The notes below the pieces were generated by a model, which saw only the letters and a list, made by a program, of their open reading frames with translations, ran no database searches and was not told the origin of the DNA. From Bacteroidales bacterium UBA5072 (GTDB taxonomy: Bacteria > Bacteroidota > Bacteroidia > Bacteroidales > UBA10428): a DNA stretch of 64,000 bases. Below are positions 42,486 through 51,628 of the stretch, one piece after another. The DNA lies in NCBI GenBank assembly GCA_002415855.1, contig DIAS01000136.1, forward strand, positions 59,107-123,106, written 5' to 3'. Every line of letters begins with the position of its first letter. The stretch's first letter is position 1. Both the position numbers and the translations under genes were made by a program.

Positions 42486-43781
42486 TTAAAGGCTCATATA
42501 GGGGAGGTTCTTAATGCTGTTCCTGTAAATACCTTTTACATCCATTACAATTCCTTTATCGGATAAAAGCGATCGAAAATAATCTTCAGACAGATCCGAA
42601 TATTTACTGTGCGCAACTGCAATGACAATAGCATCATATTCACTCCCGGGCCTTTCCGACAGCCTGAAACCGTATTCCCTTTCGAATTCTGCAGAAGAAG
42701 CATGTGGATCGATGATCTCAACCAGGACGCCATAAGATTTCAGTTCATTCACCACGTCGGCCACTTTTGAATTCCTGATATCGCTTACATTTTCCTTGAA
42801 GGTAGCTCCAAAGATCAAAACTTTGGAATGAAGAACATTTTTACCGGCCCGGATAATTTTCTTTACCAATTCGGTAGCAATGTATTTTCCCATTCCGTCG
42901 TTAACAGAACGACCTGAATTTATTACCTGAGCTGCATGTCCAAGTTCAGCGGCTTTATAAGTGAGGTAATAAGGATCTACACCAATACAATGCCCTCCGA
43001 CCAGGCCAGGGTAAAACTTTAGGAAGTTCCACTTTGTACCTGCTGCTTCAAGAACTTCATAGGTATTGATATTCATTTTATTGAAGATCATGGAAAGTTC
43101 ATTCATCAGCGCTATGTTAACGTCACGCTGGGTATTCTCAATTATTTTTGCTGCCTCGGCGACTTTTATGGATGAAGCCTTGAAAACCCCGGCCTTCACA
43201 ACAAGCTCATACACTTTGGCTATTTCATCAAGTGCTTCCTGATCACAGCCCGCGACTATTTTGGTTATGGATGTGATGGTATGTTCCTTGTCACCGGGAT
43301 TAATTCTCTCTGGAGAATAGCCAAGCTTAAAGTCAATCCCGCATTGAAGCCCGGATATTTCTTCCAGGATGGCCAGGCATTCTTCATCCGTTGTCCCGGG
43401 ATAAACGGTTGATTCGTAAACCACATAGTCCCCTTTTTTTAAGATTGAGGCCACAGTCCGTGTGGCGCTCATCAGGGGAGCCAGATCGGGAAGGTTATGC
43501 CTGTCGATGGGAGTGGGAACCGCAATAATATGGAATGAGGCGTTTTTCAGCGCATGCTTATCAGCGGTAAAAACTATGTCCGCATCACGAAATGCTTCAG
43601 CATCCAGTTCATTGCTCGGATCCACGCCCCTTTTCATCATGTCAATCCGTGCAGCATTGATATCGAAGCCGACCACCGGTATTCTCCTGGCAAACGCCAG
43701 AGCAATCGGCAGTCCTACATAACCGAGACCAACCAAGGAAAGACAGGTTTTCCTCCTTAGCAGTTTTTCATGGATAAGCAT
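42486..43781 (-). CDS. UDP-N-acetyl-hexosamine 6-dehydrogenase (WbpA/TviB-like)
   Basis: 431 residues from the ATG at 43781 (a TTG precedes it). NAD loop LSLVGLGYVGLPIALAFARR, VPTPIDRHNLPDLAPL, ESTVYPGTTDEECL, the substrate loop and the catalytic cysteine in GGHCIGVDPYYLTYKA, and the C-terminal FGATFKENVSDIRNSKV are present. The family oxidises carbon 6 of UDP-GlcNAc or UDP-GalNAc to the uronic acid with two NAD+. The TviB-like GGHCIGVDPYYL form favours the GlcNAc/GalNAc enzymes over UDP-glucose dehydrogenase. First gene of the minus-strand sugar block; a terminator separates it from metK. Confidence 0.88.
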   Translation of the reverse strand: MLIHEKLLRRKTCLSLVGLGYVGLPIALAFARRIPVVGFDINAARIDMMKRGVDPSNELDAEAFRDADIVFTADKHALKNASFHIIAVPTPIDRHNLPDLAPLMSATRTVASILKKGDYVVYESTVYPGTTDEECLAILEEISGLQCGIDFKLGYSPERINPGDKEHTITSITKIVAGCDQEALDEIAKVYELVVKAGVFKASSIKVAEAAKIIENTQRDVNIALMNELSMIFNKMNINTYEVLEAAGTKWNFLKFYPGLVGGHCIGVDPYYLTYKAAELGHAAQVINSGRSVNDGMGKYIATELVKKIIRAGKNVLHSKVLIFGATFKENVSDIRNSKVADVVNELKSYGVLVEIIDPHASSAEFEREYGFRLSERPGSEYDAIVIAVAHSKYSDLSEDYFRSLLSDKGIVMDVKGIYRNSIKNLPYMSL

Positions 43782-43795
43782 CAAAAGGAACTATT

Positions 43796-43847
43796 AAAAA
43801 GTGTCCAACTGGTTCCGGGCATAAATTGCCAGGAACAGGAGTCAGTT
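43796..43847 (-). terminator. Terminator after metK
   Basis: On the minus strand GTTCCTGGCA pairs with TGCCCGGAAC (one mismatch, 5-nt loop; 43836-43812), and AACTG/CAGTT can extend the stem with a bulge. Five T (43800-43796) follow after a short spacer. It lies between the metK stop and the UDP-sugar dehydrogenase. Confidence 0.5.
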
Positions 43848-45097
43848 TAATTTCCAAATTCTTTCTTGATTTTGTCAACAAAATCCAGTTTTTCCCATGC
43901 AAAAAAATCAACTTCTTTGGTTTCCGATGAACCGTTCTTCAGCAAAGTAACCTTTTCTGTGTAGGGTTTTCTTCCCATATGGCCATAGGCGGCGGTAGGA
44001 AGAAAGATCGGATTCTTTAATCCAAACCGTTTGATAATTACAGCAGGACGTAAGTCGAACAGGGAAGAAATTTTACGGGCAATTTCCCCGTCATCAAGTT
44101 TTACTTTTGCTGTGCCAAATGTATTGACATAAAGTCCAACAGGTTTTGCAACTCCGATAGCATAGGCTACCTGTACCAACGCTTCTTCAGCAATGCCGGC
44201 TGCGACCATGTTTTTAGCTATATGTCGCATGGCATACGCCGCTGATCTGTCAACCTTGGAACTGTCCTTGCCTGAAAAAGCTCCTCCTCCATGTGCGCCC
44301 TTGCCGCCATAAGTATCAACAATAATCTTTCTGCCCGTTAAACCGGTATCTCCATGAGGTCCGCCAATAACGAATTTCCCGGTGGGATTTACATAGAGCA
44401 GGTAATTCTCTTTAAACAATGCCTGAACCCTGGCGGGAAGCTTGGCAAGAACCCTGGGGATCAGAATGGATCTGACATCTGCTTCAATGGCTTTCAACAT
44501 TACAGTGTCTTCTCCGAAGTTGTCGTGTTGTGTAGATACTACCAGCGTATGAATTCTCCTGGGCTGCTTGTCATCACCGTATTCAACAGTTACCTGTGAT
44601 TTTGCATCCGGACGGAGGTATTTCATGTACTTACCTTCGCGTCTGATTTCAGACAGCTCTTTCAGGAGCATATGTGAAAGCTCCAGTGAAAGAGGCATAT
44701 AATTATCAGTTTCCATACAGGCATATCCGAACATCATACCCTGGTCACCGGCACCCTGATCCTCTTCATTCCCTCTTTCAACCCCGCGGTTGATATCCTG
44801 AGATTGCTCATGGATGGATGAAATAACACCACAGGAATCGGCTTCGAACATGTAATCGGAATGTACGTAACCAATCTTTTTGATCACCTCCCTGGCAACC
44901 TGCTGAACGTCGACGTATGCATTTGTTTTTACTTCACCGCTTAAAACAACCAGTCCGGTGGTAACCAGCGTTTCGCAAGCCACTTTTGATTCGGGATCAC
45001 GCCTGAGGAATTCATCTAATAACGCATCGGAAATCTGGTCAGCCACTTTATCGGGATGCCCTTCCGAAACAGACTCGGAGGTAAATAAATATGCCAT
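43847..45097 (-). CDS. metK: S-adenosylmethionine synthetase
   Basis: 416 residues. The three-domain MetK fold is complete: FTSESVSEGHPDKVADQISD at the N-terminus, GAGDQGMMFGYA, and the ATP-binding GGAFSGKDSSKVDRSAAY. It makes SAM from methionine and ATP; users in this window include the methyltransferase and radical SAM proteins. The leader from the -7 box is only about 30 nt, so there is no room for a SAM riboswitch. Confidence 0.96.
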   Translation of the reverse strand: MAYLFTSESVSEGHPDKVADQISDALLDEFLRRDPESKVACETLVTTGLVVLSGEVKTNAYVDVQQVAREVIKKIGYVHSDYMFEADSCGVISSIHEQSQDINRGVERGNEEDQGAGDQGMMFGYACMETDNYMPLSLELSHMLLKELSEIRREGKYMKYLRPDAKSQVTVEYGDDKQPRRIHTLVVSTQHDNFGEDTVMLKAIEADVRSILIPRVLAKLPARVQALFKENYLLYVNPTGKFVIGGPHGDTGLTGRKIIVDTYGGKGAHGGGAFSGKDSSKVDRSAAYAMRHIAKNMVAAGIAEEALVQVAYAIGVAKPVGLYVNTFGTAKVKLDDGEIARKISSLFDLRPAVIIKRFGLKNPIFLPTAAYGHMGRKPYTEKVTLLKNGSSETKEVDFFAWEKLDFVDKIKKEFGN

Positions 45098-45128
45098 ATC
45101 ACAATTTAATTTAAATTAATACTTGGCG

Positions 45129-45136
45129 CAAAGATA
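45129..45136 (-). promoter_or_regulatory. -7 box for metK
   Basis: TATCTTTG on the minus strand is a full match to TAnnTTTG, 31 bp before the metK ATG. No TTTG at the -33 position. Confidence 0.45.
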
Positions 45137-45193
45137 AAAAAGAGAAATCATATCAGGGACTGTGGATGGGAATTAGTTGATAAATACATGCTT

Positions 45194-46105
45194 TTAAGAG
45201 GTGAGTTCCCTGAAAACATCCTCCAATTTCCTATCTTTCTTATGCAATGAAAGAATAACAAGACTATTCTTCACTGCGAATTTAAACAGTTCTTCACGAA
45301 TGTCGGCTTCACCCGAAGTTTCAATTAAACAGGTCCCGGTTTTAAGTTTCCTGATGCCTCCCGTACCAGGTATTTCAAGAAGCATGTCCGGCTCAATATC
45401 CTGGCTGAATTCCACAATAACAGTATGAGAACTAATTCCTTTCTCGAGGCTTATACTCCCGGTAAGGTCATTCGCAACTACCTGCCCCTTGTTGATAATG
45501 ATGACCCGTTGACAGATGGCTTCAACTTCCTGCATGATATGGGTACACAATATAACAGTCTTTTCCCGGCCCAGGTCTGAGATCAGATTACGTATTTCAA
45601 CGATCTGGTTGGGATCAAGTCCGGTTGTAGGTTCATCAAGTATCAGTATCTCAGGATTGTGAATTATGGCTTGTGCCAAACCAACCCTTTGCTTATACCC
45701 TTTCGAAAGGACCCCGATTTTCTTGTGCATTTCAGGCCCCAGTCCTGTTAACCCGATCACTTCCTTTACCCTGGCTGAACTTTGTTTTCCCATATGATAA
45801 AGGCCTGCCACATAATGCAAAAATTCCTGAACATACAAATCGGTATACAGGGGGTTGTTTTCGGGTAAATAACCGAGGTGTTGCCTGATTTCAGTAGAAT
45901 TCAGCGTCACACCAGTCCCGTCAACGGTGACTTCTCCTGAAGTCGGTGACATCAGTCCGCAGATGATTTTCATCAGGGTAGATTTCCCTGCACCATTGGG
46001 GCCGATAAAACCAACAATCTCACCTGAACTTACAGTGAAACTGACTTCATCAAGTGCCCTTTGTGTGCCATATAACTTACTGACGTGATCAACAGAAATT
46101 GCCAT
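45194..46105 (-). CDS. gldA: GldA-type ABC transporter ATP-binding protein
   Basis: 303 residues from the ATG at 46105; a TTG at 46126 lies within the -7 box. Walker A GPNGAGKSTLMKII, the Q-loop PENNPLYTDL, signature LSKGYKQRVGLAQAI, Walker B EILILDEPTTGLDP and the H-loop LCTHIMQEVEA are complete. The C-terminal 80 residues (IVEFSQDIEPDMLLEIPGTG) are as in GldA. In Flavobacterium GldA works with membrane proteins GldF and GldG and is needed for gliding; neither is adjacent here. The substrate is not known. Divergent from asnS. Confidence 0.82.
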   Translation of the reverse strand: MAISVDHVSKLYGTQRALDEVSFTVSSGEIVGFIGPNGAGKSTLMKIICGLMSPTSGEVTVDGTGVTLNSTEIRQHLGYLPENNPLYTDLYVQEFLHYVAGLYHMGKQSSARVKEVIGLTGLGPEMHKKIGVLSKGYKQRVGLAQAIIHNPEILILDEPTTGLDPNQIVEIRNLISDLGREKTVILCTHIMQEVEAICQRVIIINKGQVVANDLTGSISLEKGISSHTVIVEFSQDIEPDMLLEIPGTGGIRKLKTGTCLIETSGEADIREELFKFAVKNSLVILSLHKKDRKLEDVFRELTS

Positions 46106-46123
46106 GCCATATACTTTAGCAGC

Positions 46124-46131
46124 CAAATATA
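46124..46131 (-). promoter_or_regulatory. -7 box for gldA
   Basis: TATATTTG on the minus strand, a full match to TAnnTTTG, 18 bp before the ATG. It overlaps the alternative TTG codon and so decides the start. No clear -33. Confidence 0.45.
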
Positions 46132-46182
46132 AGGCATTAGTTTTATTGATTCCAGATGTCGGTTATCAGAATTCAAATTAAA

Positions 46183-46214
46183 TTGTCTGAAAACTGATTT
46201 AAATACTATTTTTG
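46183..46214 (+). promoter_or_regulatory. Bacteroidota-type promoter for asnS
   Basis: TTG at 46183-46185, a 21 bp spacer and TATTTTTG (46207-46214), a full match. The transcript would begin near 46221, so the in-frame start at 46212 cannot be used and the ATG at 46242 is correct. Confidence 0.65.
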
Positions 46215-46241
46215 CAGGTTATAAATACGTTGATTTTATTT

Positions 46242-47621
46242 ATGAGAATTAAAGAATTGCTCTCCTCACGCGATTTTGGCGCTGATGTAGAAGCCAAAGG
46301 CTGGGTAAGAACCAAACGTGGCAACAAGAACATTGCATTTATCGCACTGAATGACGGATCGATAATACACAATATTCAGGTGGTAATTGAGATGGAAAAA
46401 TTTGATGAGGAACTTGTTAAAAAAGTAACCACAGGTTCCTGTATTGCTGTTACCGGGAAGCTGGTAGAATCGCCTGGTAAAGAGCAGCATGTTGAAATTC
46501 ATGCCGGTTCTCTGAAGTTATATGGTACGGCTGATCCGGAAACTTATCCATTGCAGAAGAAGGGGCATACGCTTGAGTTCCTGCGCGAGATTGCTCATTT
46601 GCGTCCAAGGACAAATACCTTTGGTGCTGTATTGAGGATTAGGCATGCCATGTCATTTGCCATTCATAAGTATTTTAACGACCATGGCTTCTATTATCTG
46701 CATACCCCAATCATCACAGGGTCAGATGCTGAGGGTGCAGGAGAGATGTTCAGGGTAACGACGCTTGATGCCAAAAATCCGCCTTTGCTCGAAGATGGTA
46801 CCATTGATTACAGCGAGGACTTTTTCGGCCGGCAGACCAATCTCACGGTTTCAGGACAGCTTGAAGGTGAACTGGGTGCAATGGCCCTCTCAAACATTTA
46901 TACATTCGGTCCCACATTCAGGGCTGAAAATTCCAATACACCGAGGCATCTTGCAGAATTCTGGATGATCGAACCCGAAATGGCATTTTACGAGATCAAT
47001 GACAACATGAATCTTGCTGAGGATTTTCTGAAATACCTCATTCGCTATGCCCTGGACAACTGCAGGGATGATTTGGTTTTCCTTTCGGAAATGTATGATA
47101 AAGAATTGATTGACAGGCTTAATTTTATTATCGATAATCATTTCGAGAGGATCACCTATACACGGGGAATTGAAATCCTTGAGCAGTCGGGTGAAAAATT
47201 TGAATTTTCCGTTTCCTGGGGAGTGGACCTGCAAACCGAACACGAGCGCTATCTTGTGGAAAAACACTTCAAAAAACCAGTGATTGTTACAGATTATCCT
47301 AAAGCGATCAAAGCATTCTACATGAAACAGAATGATGACGGGAAAACAGTCCGTGGTATGGACGTGCTCTTTCCGAAAATTGGAGAAATTATAGGCGGGT
47401 CACAACGTGAGGAGGACCTGGAGAAACTTAACAACCGGATCAAAGAACTAAAACTCCCGGAAAAAGAACTATGGTGGTATATAGACACGAGAAGATTTGG
47501 TTCTGCACCACATAGCGGCTTCGGTCTTGGTTTTGAAAGGCTGCTGCTTTTTGTAACCGGCATGGGTAACATCCGCGATGTGATCCCTTTTCCGAGATTT
47601 CCAAAAAATGCTGATTTCTGA
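46242..47621 (+). CDS. asnS: Asparaginyl-tRNA synthetase
   Basis: 459 residues from the ATG at 46242, chosen from the promoter. The N-terminal OB anticodon-binding domain (VEAKGWVRTKRGNKNIAFIA) is joined to the class II core with motif 2 (TFRAENSNTPRHLAEFWMIE) and motif 3 (GFGLGFERLLLFVTGM). The first motif region is FNDHGFYYLHTPIITGSD. It charges tRNA-Asn directly. The insertion KDGT-like DAKNPPLLEDGTIDYSEDFF is usual for bacterial AsnRS. Confidence 0.95.
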   Translation: MRIKELLSSRDFGADVEAKGWVRTKRGNKNIAFIALNDGSIIHNIQVVIEMEKFDEELVKKVTTGSCIAVTGKLVESPGKEQHVEIHAGSLKLYGTADPETYPLQKKGHTLEFLREIAHLRPRTNTFGAVLRIRHAMSFAIHKYFNDHGFYYLHTPIITGSDAEGAGEMFRVTTLDAKNPPLLEDGTIDYSEDFFGRQTNLTVSGQLEGELGAMALSNIYTFGPTFRAENSNTPRHLAEFWMIEPEMAFYEINDNMNLAEDFLKYLIRYALDNCRDDLVFLSEMYDKELIDRLNFIIDNHFERITYTRGIEILEQSGEKFEFSVSWGVDLQTEHERYLVEKHFKKPVIVTDYPKAIKAFYMKQNDDGKTVRGMDVLFPKIGEIIGGSQREEDLEKLNNRIKELKLPEKELWWYIDTRRFGSAPHSGFGLGFERLLLFVTGMGNIRDVIPFPRFPKNADF

Positions 47622-47651
47622 TATTAACTGCTATTTCAAAATACTTACCGG

Positions 47652-49115
47652 ATGCTCAAGCAGAGATTACAGCAGAAGTTATTGCAGAAGTTATCTCCAC
47701 AGCAGATACAGATGATAAAGCTGCTGGAGATACCCACCATGCAGCTTGAGCAGAGAATTAAGCTGGAAATTGAAGAAAATCCGGCGCTTGAAGAAGGAGC
47801 AATTGAAGAAAGTTCTTTGGAGGCGGAAAAGCAAGAGGATGATGTGAGTTCTGATCCGATGGATAAAGACAAGGAAGAATTCACAATTGAGGACTATGTG
47901 GATGAGGACGAATATCCATCGTACAGGTTGAATACCCAGAATTACTCCAAGGATGACAAAAGGGAAGATATCCCTTTTTCGGTAGGACTCTCCTTTCAGG
48001 ATTATCTGGAAAGTCAGCTTGGTCTTAGGTCGCTTGATGAAAGACAGCAGCTCCTTGCATTGTACATGCTGGGTAATATTGATGATGACGGTTACCTCCG
48101 GCGCAAACTCGACAACATTGTTGATGATGTTGCCTTTGCGTTAAACATTAAAACCGACGAACCTGAGCTTATTGAAATCCTGCGTATCATCCAGGATCTT
48201 GATCCTCCAGGGATCGGGGCACGCAACCTGCAGGAGTGTCTGTTGCTGCAGATACAGGCCAAAGATTTGGGTATCCCGTCGATTGCACTGGCCCAAAAGA
48301 TTCTGAAGGACTTTTTCGCGGAATTTACGCGAAAACACTACGACAAAATAATTAATAGGTTGAATATCAGGGATTCGCAGCTCAAAGATGCGCTGGATGA
48401 AATTTTAAAGCTGAATCCAAAACCCGGGAGCGCCTATTCCGATCCGCAAAACAAAACCACGGGTCATATCATACCTGATTTCATACTCGAGAACAACGAA
48501 GGAGATTTGGAACTCAGCCTAAACGCAAAGAATGTGCCGGATCTGAAGGTCAGCAAGACCTATACCGATATGTTCCATACCTATCAGTACAATCGCGGGA
48601 ACAATACAAAAAGCCAGAAAGAAGCATTGAGTTTTGTAAAGCAGAAACTTGATTCAGCAAAATGGTTCATTGATGCCATCCGGCAGCGTCAAAATACACT
48701 GCTTGTGACCATGAATGCCATCATAAGCTACCAACAAGAATACTTCCTTACAGGTGATGAAACAAAGCTAAAGCCAATGATCCTCAAGGATATAGCCGAT
48801 AATACCGGACTGGATGTTTCCACAATCTCAAGAGTAGCCAACAGCAAATACATTCAGACCAATTTTGGGATCTTTTCGTTGAAGTACTTTTTTTCAGAAG
48901 GTATGCAAACTGAGTCAGGAGAAGAAGTATCTACCCGGGAAATTAAAAAGATCCTGCAGAATTGCCTCGATTCAGAGGACAAAAGACATCCGCTTACAGA
49001 TGACCGGCTGGCCGAGATACTCAACGAAAAAGGCTATCATATTGCACGGCGTACTATTGCCAAGTACCGTGAACAGCTTAATATTCCAGTGGCAAGGATG
49101 CGTAAGGAACTTTGA
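47652..49115 (+). CDS. rpoN: RNA polymerase sigma-54 factor
   Basis: 487 residues. Region I is Gln-rich (LKQRLQQKLLQKLSPQQIQM) and carries the activator-contact segment; region II is acidic (about 45-85); region III holds the core-binding domain (SLDERQQLLALYMLGNIDDDGY) and the DNA-binding domain ending in the RpoN box ARRTIAKYREQLNIP. It directs transcription from -24/-12 promoters together with AAA+ activators, none of which is seen in this window. The next gene starts one base after its stop. Confidence 0.95.
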   Translation: MLKQRLQQKLLQKLSPQQIQMIKLLEIPTMQLEQRIKLEIEENPALEEGAIEESSLEAEKQEDDVSSDPMDKDKEEFTIEDYVDEDEYPSYRLNTQNYSKDDKREDIPFSVGLSFQDYLESQLGLRSLDERQQLLALYMLGNIDDDGYLRRKLDNIVDDVAFALNIKTDEPELIEILRIIQDLDPPGIGARNLQECLLLQIQAKDLGIPSIALAQKILKDFFAEFTRKHYDKIINRLNIRDSQLKDALDEILKLNPKPGSAYSDPQNKTTGHIIPDFILENNEGDLELSLNAKNVPDLKVSKTYTDMFHTYQYNRGNNTKSQKEALSFVKQKLDSAKWFIDAIRQRQNTLLVTMNAIISYQQEYFLTGDETKLKPMILKDIADNTGLDVSTISRVANSKYIQTNFGIFSLKYFFSEGMQTESGEEVSTREIKKILQNCLDSEDKRHPLTDDRLAEILNEKGYHIARRTIAKYREQLNIPVARMRKEL

Positions 49116-49116
49116 A

Positions 49117-49722
49117 ATGGAAAAGAGAATAGCCACGGTATTATCTTACATCGCTCACCCGTTGCTGATCCCTATGTTAGGTCTCCTGGTCATAAGCCAC
49201 TCGGGAACATATGCTGCTGATCTGGATCTTCGCTTCACCCAGTTTATTTATTTGTCTGTGTTCCTGCTGACCTTCCTGCTTCCTGCTGCGCTTATCCCTT
49301 TGTTTATGCATTCCGGACTGGCAAAGAGTATTCATTTTCCTGAACGAAAAGAACGTCTGATGCCTCTTTATATAACCCTGATCTTTTACCTGGCTGCTTA
49401 TTTTCTTATTAAAAAATTGCCTGTGAGTCAGGTTTATCAACGGTTCTTATTCTCTGCCAGCCTATCGATCCTCTTTGTACTTGCCATTTCATATTTCTGG
49501 AAAATCAGTGCCCACATGGTTGGCTGGGGAGGATTGGTCGGCCTGATCATCAGTCTCTCTTTCAGGTTTGATACCGATCTGATGCTTTTCCTCATCATAG
49601 GATTGCTCTGTTCAGGAACCATTGGTTACGCGAGGCTCAGGCTAGATGCACACAATTCATGGCAAATCTATGCCGGCTTTTTCGTAGGATTTGCGATCAT
49701 GCTCACAGTTTTCTTTATCTGA
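49117..49722 (+). CDS. PAP2-like integral membrane protein with altered catalytic residues
   Basis: 201 residues from the ATG at 49117, one base after the rpoN stop; an upstream frame inside rpoN is not credible. About six helices. The end shows a PAP2-like pattern: KISAHMVGWGGLVG (His133) and YARLRLDAHNSWQIYAGF (Arg173, His179). Compared with active PAP2 phosphatases, the PSGH motif reads ISAH and the last acidic residue is Gln183. It may be a divergent lipid phosphatase or an inactive relative. Its last 66 bp overlap the 3' end of a convergent glycosyltransferase gene. Confidence 0.75.
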   Translation: MEKRIATVLSYIAHPLLIPMLGLLVISHSGTYAADLDLRFTQFIYLSVFLLTFLLPAALIPLFMHSGLAKSIHFPERKERLMPLYITLIFYLAAYFLIKKLPVSQVYQRFLFSASLSILFVLAISYFWKISAHMVGWGGLVGLIISLSFRFDTDLMLFLIIGLLCSGTIGYARLRLDAHNSWQIYAGFFVGFAIMLTVFFI

Positions 49723-50820
49723 TACGGGCATTACAGGAAGCTCGCCTTTATCAGGTAAAGTGGCGAAATTTTCAGATGGATATTCTCCCTGCATGTATTT
49801 ATGAAGGATACCATCATCAAGCTCATGCTGTCTGATGGATAAAAAATAACCTTTTCCCGTGAGATACCTGGCAAGGTATTCCTGTTCGGATTGTCCGGGG
49901 GTAGGAACCAGAAGCGCTGTTTTATTAAGATAAATAAGATCCATAATACCCGAATAACCTGATCGGCAAATTATCCTTTTTGCCTGTTCCAGAATAATAC
50001 CTAAAATCCTGGGATCAAGATCCGGCATGATTGTCAGGGATGGATAATCAGAAATATCAACCGTCAGATAATCTAAATTATATCCTGTTATGATCAATGT
50101 TCGGTAAGTTGTTTTGCACACAAGTTTGAGCAATTTCTTAAACAGGATACTGAGCTGGGGCTCCGGACCGCTTAATATGATCAACAGTTCATAGGCACAT
50201 AAAGGCTCCTTACTCCGGGGTACTGTGGATGGTATAAACCTTGATAAAGGACCTATAAAACGGGCATTCCGTGGTAGTCTGAACCTGTGTGACAGAATCC
50301 CGCTCAGGTTATTATCCGGGTCGGGAAAATCTGGTATCCAGCATTCATCATATTGCTGAATAAGTATCCGAATGAAACGGTAGACTGGATACTCGGCCCA
50401 ACGCAGGAATCCTGGCAAAACCGGAGAAACCTGGTGCGTAATAAAAATACAGTGGGCTTGTTGGCAAAACAAACCATACCGGTTATCAGAAACAACAATA
50501 TTAATGGCAAGTTCATTTACAATTCTTTTCAACAACCGGTTTTCCTTTATGGCATAGAAGACCATGGCAGGAATCTGCAACAGCAGCATAAGTGGAAGGT
50601 ACCTGCGTATAGCAGTATAGCGAATCACTGGTGATGGGATGGACACAAAGGTCAAAGCGGGAAATGAATTCCTTAACAATTCACCAGATGTTCCCGACCC
50701 CCCAAGAATGACCTGATAACCGTTTTCCAGGTAGCACCGGACTATTGGGATAATCCTCGTTGTGTGCCCCAGTCCCCAATCGAGCGGACAGATCAGTACT
50801 TTTTGTACGTTTTGCTCCAA
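49657..50820 (-). CDS. Glycosyltransferase of GT28/MurG-like fold
   Basis: 387 residues. The N-terminal donor/acceptor fold begins VLICPLDWGLGHTTRIIPIV, where GLGHTTR matches the GT-B glycine-rich loop. The C-terminal nucleotide-sugar site is seen as IICRSGYSGIMDLIYLNKTA with VPTPGQSEQEYLA. The product is unknown; a lipid or cell-surface glycan acceptor is likely. The start is TTG at 50820; no ATG is near. It follows the radical SAM gene by 15 bp and overlaps the PAP2-like gene by 66 bp in a tail-to-tail arrangement. Confidence 0.8.
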   Translation of the reverse strand: MEQNVQKVLICPLDWGLGHTTRIIPIVRCYLENGYQVILGGSGTSGELLRNSFPALTFVSIPSPVIRYTAIRRYLPLMLLLQIPAMVFYAIKENRLLKRIVNELAINIVVSDNRYGLFCQQAHCIFITHQVSPVLPGFLRWAEYPVYRFIRILIQQYDECWIPDFPDPDNNLSGILSHRFRLPRNARFIGPLSRFIPSTVPRSKEPLCAYELLIILSGPEPQLSILFKKLLKLVCKTTYRTLIITGYNLDYLTVDISDYPSLTIMPDLDPRILGIILEQAKRIICRSGYSGIMDLIYLNKTALLVPTPGQSEQEYLARYLTGKGYFLSIRQHELDDGILHKYMQGEYPSENFATLPDKGELPVMPVSDKENCEHDRKSYEKAGIDLP

Positions 50821-50835
50821 TGATTCGGTGAATTA

Positions 50836-51612
50836 TTAAGGCGTTACCTGTGTTCTGATGCCCAATGCTTCCACTTGACCGGCAATTTGTTCCAGTTCCC
50901 GGGAGCTTATACTCTCCAGTCCGGGTAATGCAGTATCCCTGGCTATGGAATAAATCATCACACTTTCAGGTTGAATATTTCGTAACGCAGCTAGCCAGGC
51001 AATAACTTCCGTTTTGGTGGTATTATCGATTGTAATACCATTGTAGCTTCCCCTGAAAAAGAGTGTCTGAATAATCAACCTGCCCTTGAATAGCTTCATT
51101 GAATGAAGAATGTCGGAAAGACTGTAATTTCCTTTAGGACAATTAATATGGGTCAGGGTCTCTTCAATGGCCGAATCCAGCTTCAGGATATTCATATCGG
51201 CTTTCAGCAGGGTATTGAAAATATTCTGATCACCAATAAGCGTTGCATTTGATAAAACCGTGATGCTGGCTTGCGGAAAATAATGGTTGCGTAACTCCAG
51301 CACATCGTCCATTATCCGGGCGAATTCAGGGTGCAAAGTTGGTTCACCGTTGCCTGCAAATGTTATGCTGTCGAGGTATTCATTCTTTTCCTTCATCTCC
51401 TGTAACCGGCTTCCGAGCAATTTTTTCACCTCCATGGCATCAGGGAAACCAGATCCTGGATTTTCCAATGGTGTCAGGCCACATTCACAATAAATGCAGT
51501 TGAAATTGCAAACCTTCCGGTTGGCGGGCAGGAGATTGATACCCAGTGACTCGCCAAGTCTGCGACTCCATACCGGGCCAAAAATGATGCTGTCAAACAA
51601 AAAGGTAGCCAT
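50836..51612 (-). CDS. Radical SAM protein of COG0731 type
   Basis: 258 residues. The FeS-binding CNFNCIYCECG (C-x3-C-x2-C, about residues 34-41) follows the family opener FGPVWSRRLGESLGINLLP. The SAM-binding segment SITFAGNGEPTLHPEFARIM and ITVLSNATL are typical. The group is related to wyosine-synthesis enzymes but bacterial members have no proven reaction. It leads into the glycosyltransferase gene. A -7 box is at 51629-51636. Confidence 0.85.
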   Translation of the reverse strand: MATFLFDSIIFGPVWSRRLGESLGINLLPANRKVCNFNCIYCECGLTPLENPGSGFPDAMEVKKLLGSRLQEMKEKNEYLDSITFAGNGEPTLHPEFARIMDDVLELRNHYFPQASITVLSNATLIGDQNIFNTLLKADMNILKLDSAIEETLTHINCPKGNYSLSDILHSMKLFKGRLIIQTLFFRGSYNGITIDNTTKTEVIAWLAALRNIQPESVMIYSIARDTALPGLESISSRELEQIAGQVEALGIRTQVTP

Positions 51613-51628
51613 ATCAAGGATTTACCAG

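Noticed and set aside
45098..45193. SAM riboswitch before metK
   Set aside because: The probable transcript start leaves only about 30 nt of leader, too short for any known SAM riboswitch.
46212..46241. Asparaginyl-tRNA synthetase start at 46212
   Set aside because: It overlaps the -7 box TATTTTTG (46207-46214), so the codon is not transcribed. The ATG at 46242 also fits the family.
49000..49116. Upstream extension of the PAP2-like gene into rpoN
   Set aside because: The extra residues have no membrane or family character, and the ATG one base after the rpoN stop gives a typical N-terminus.
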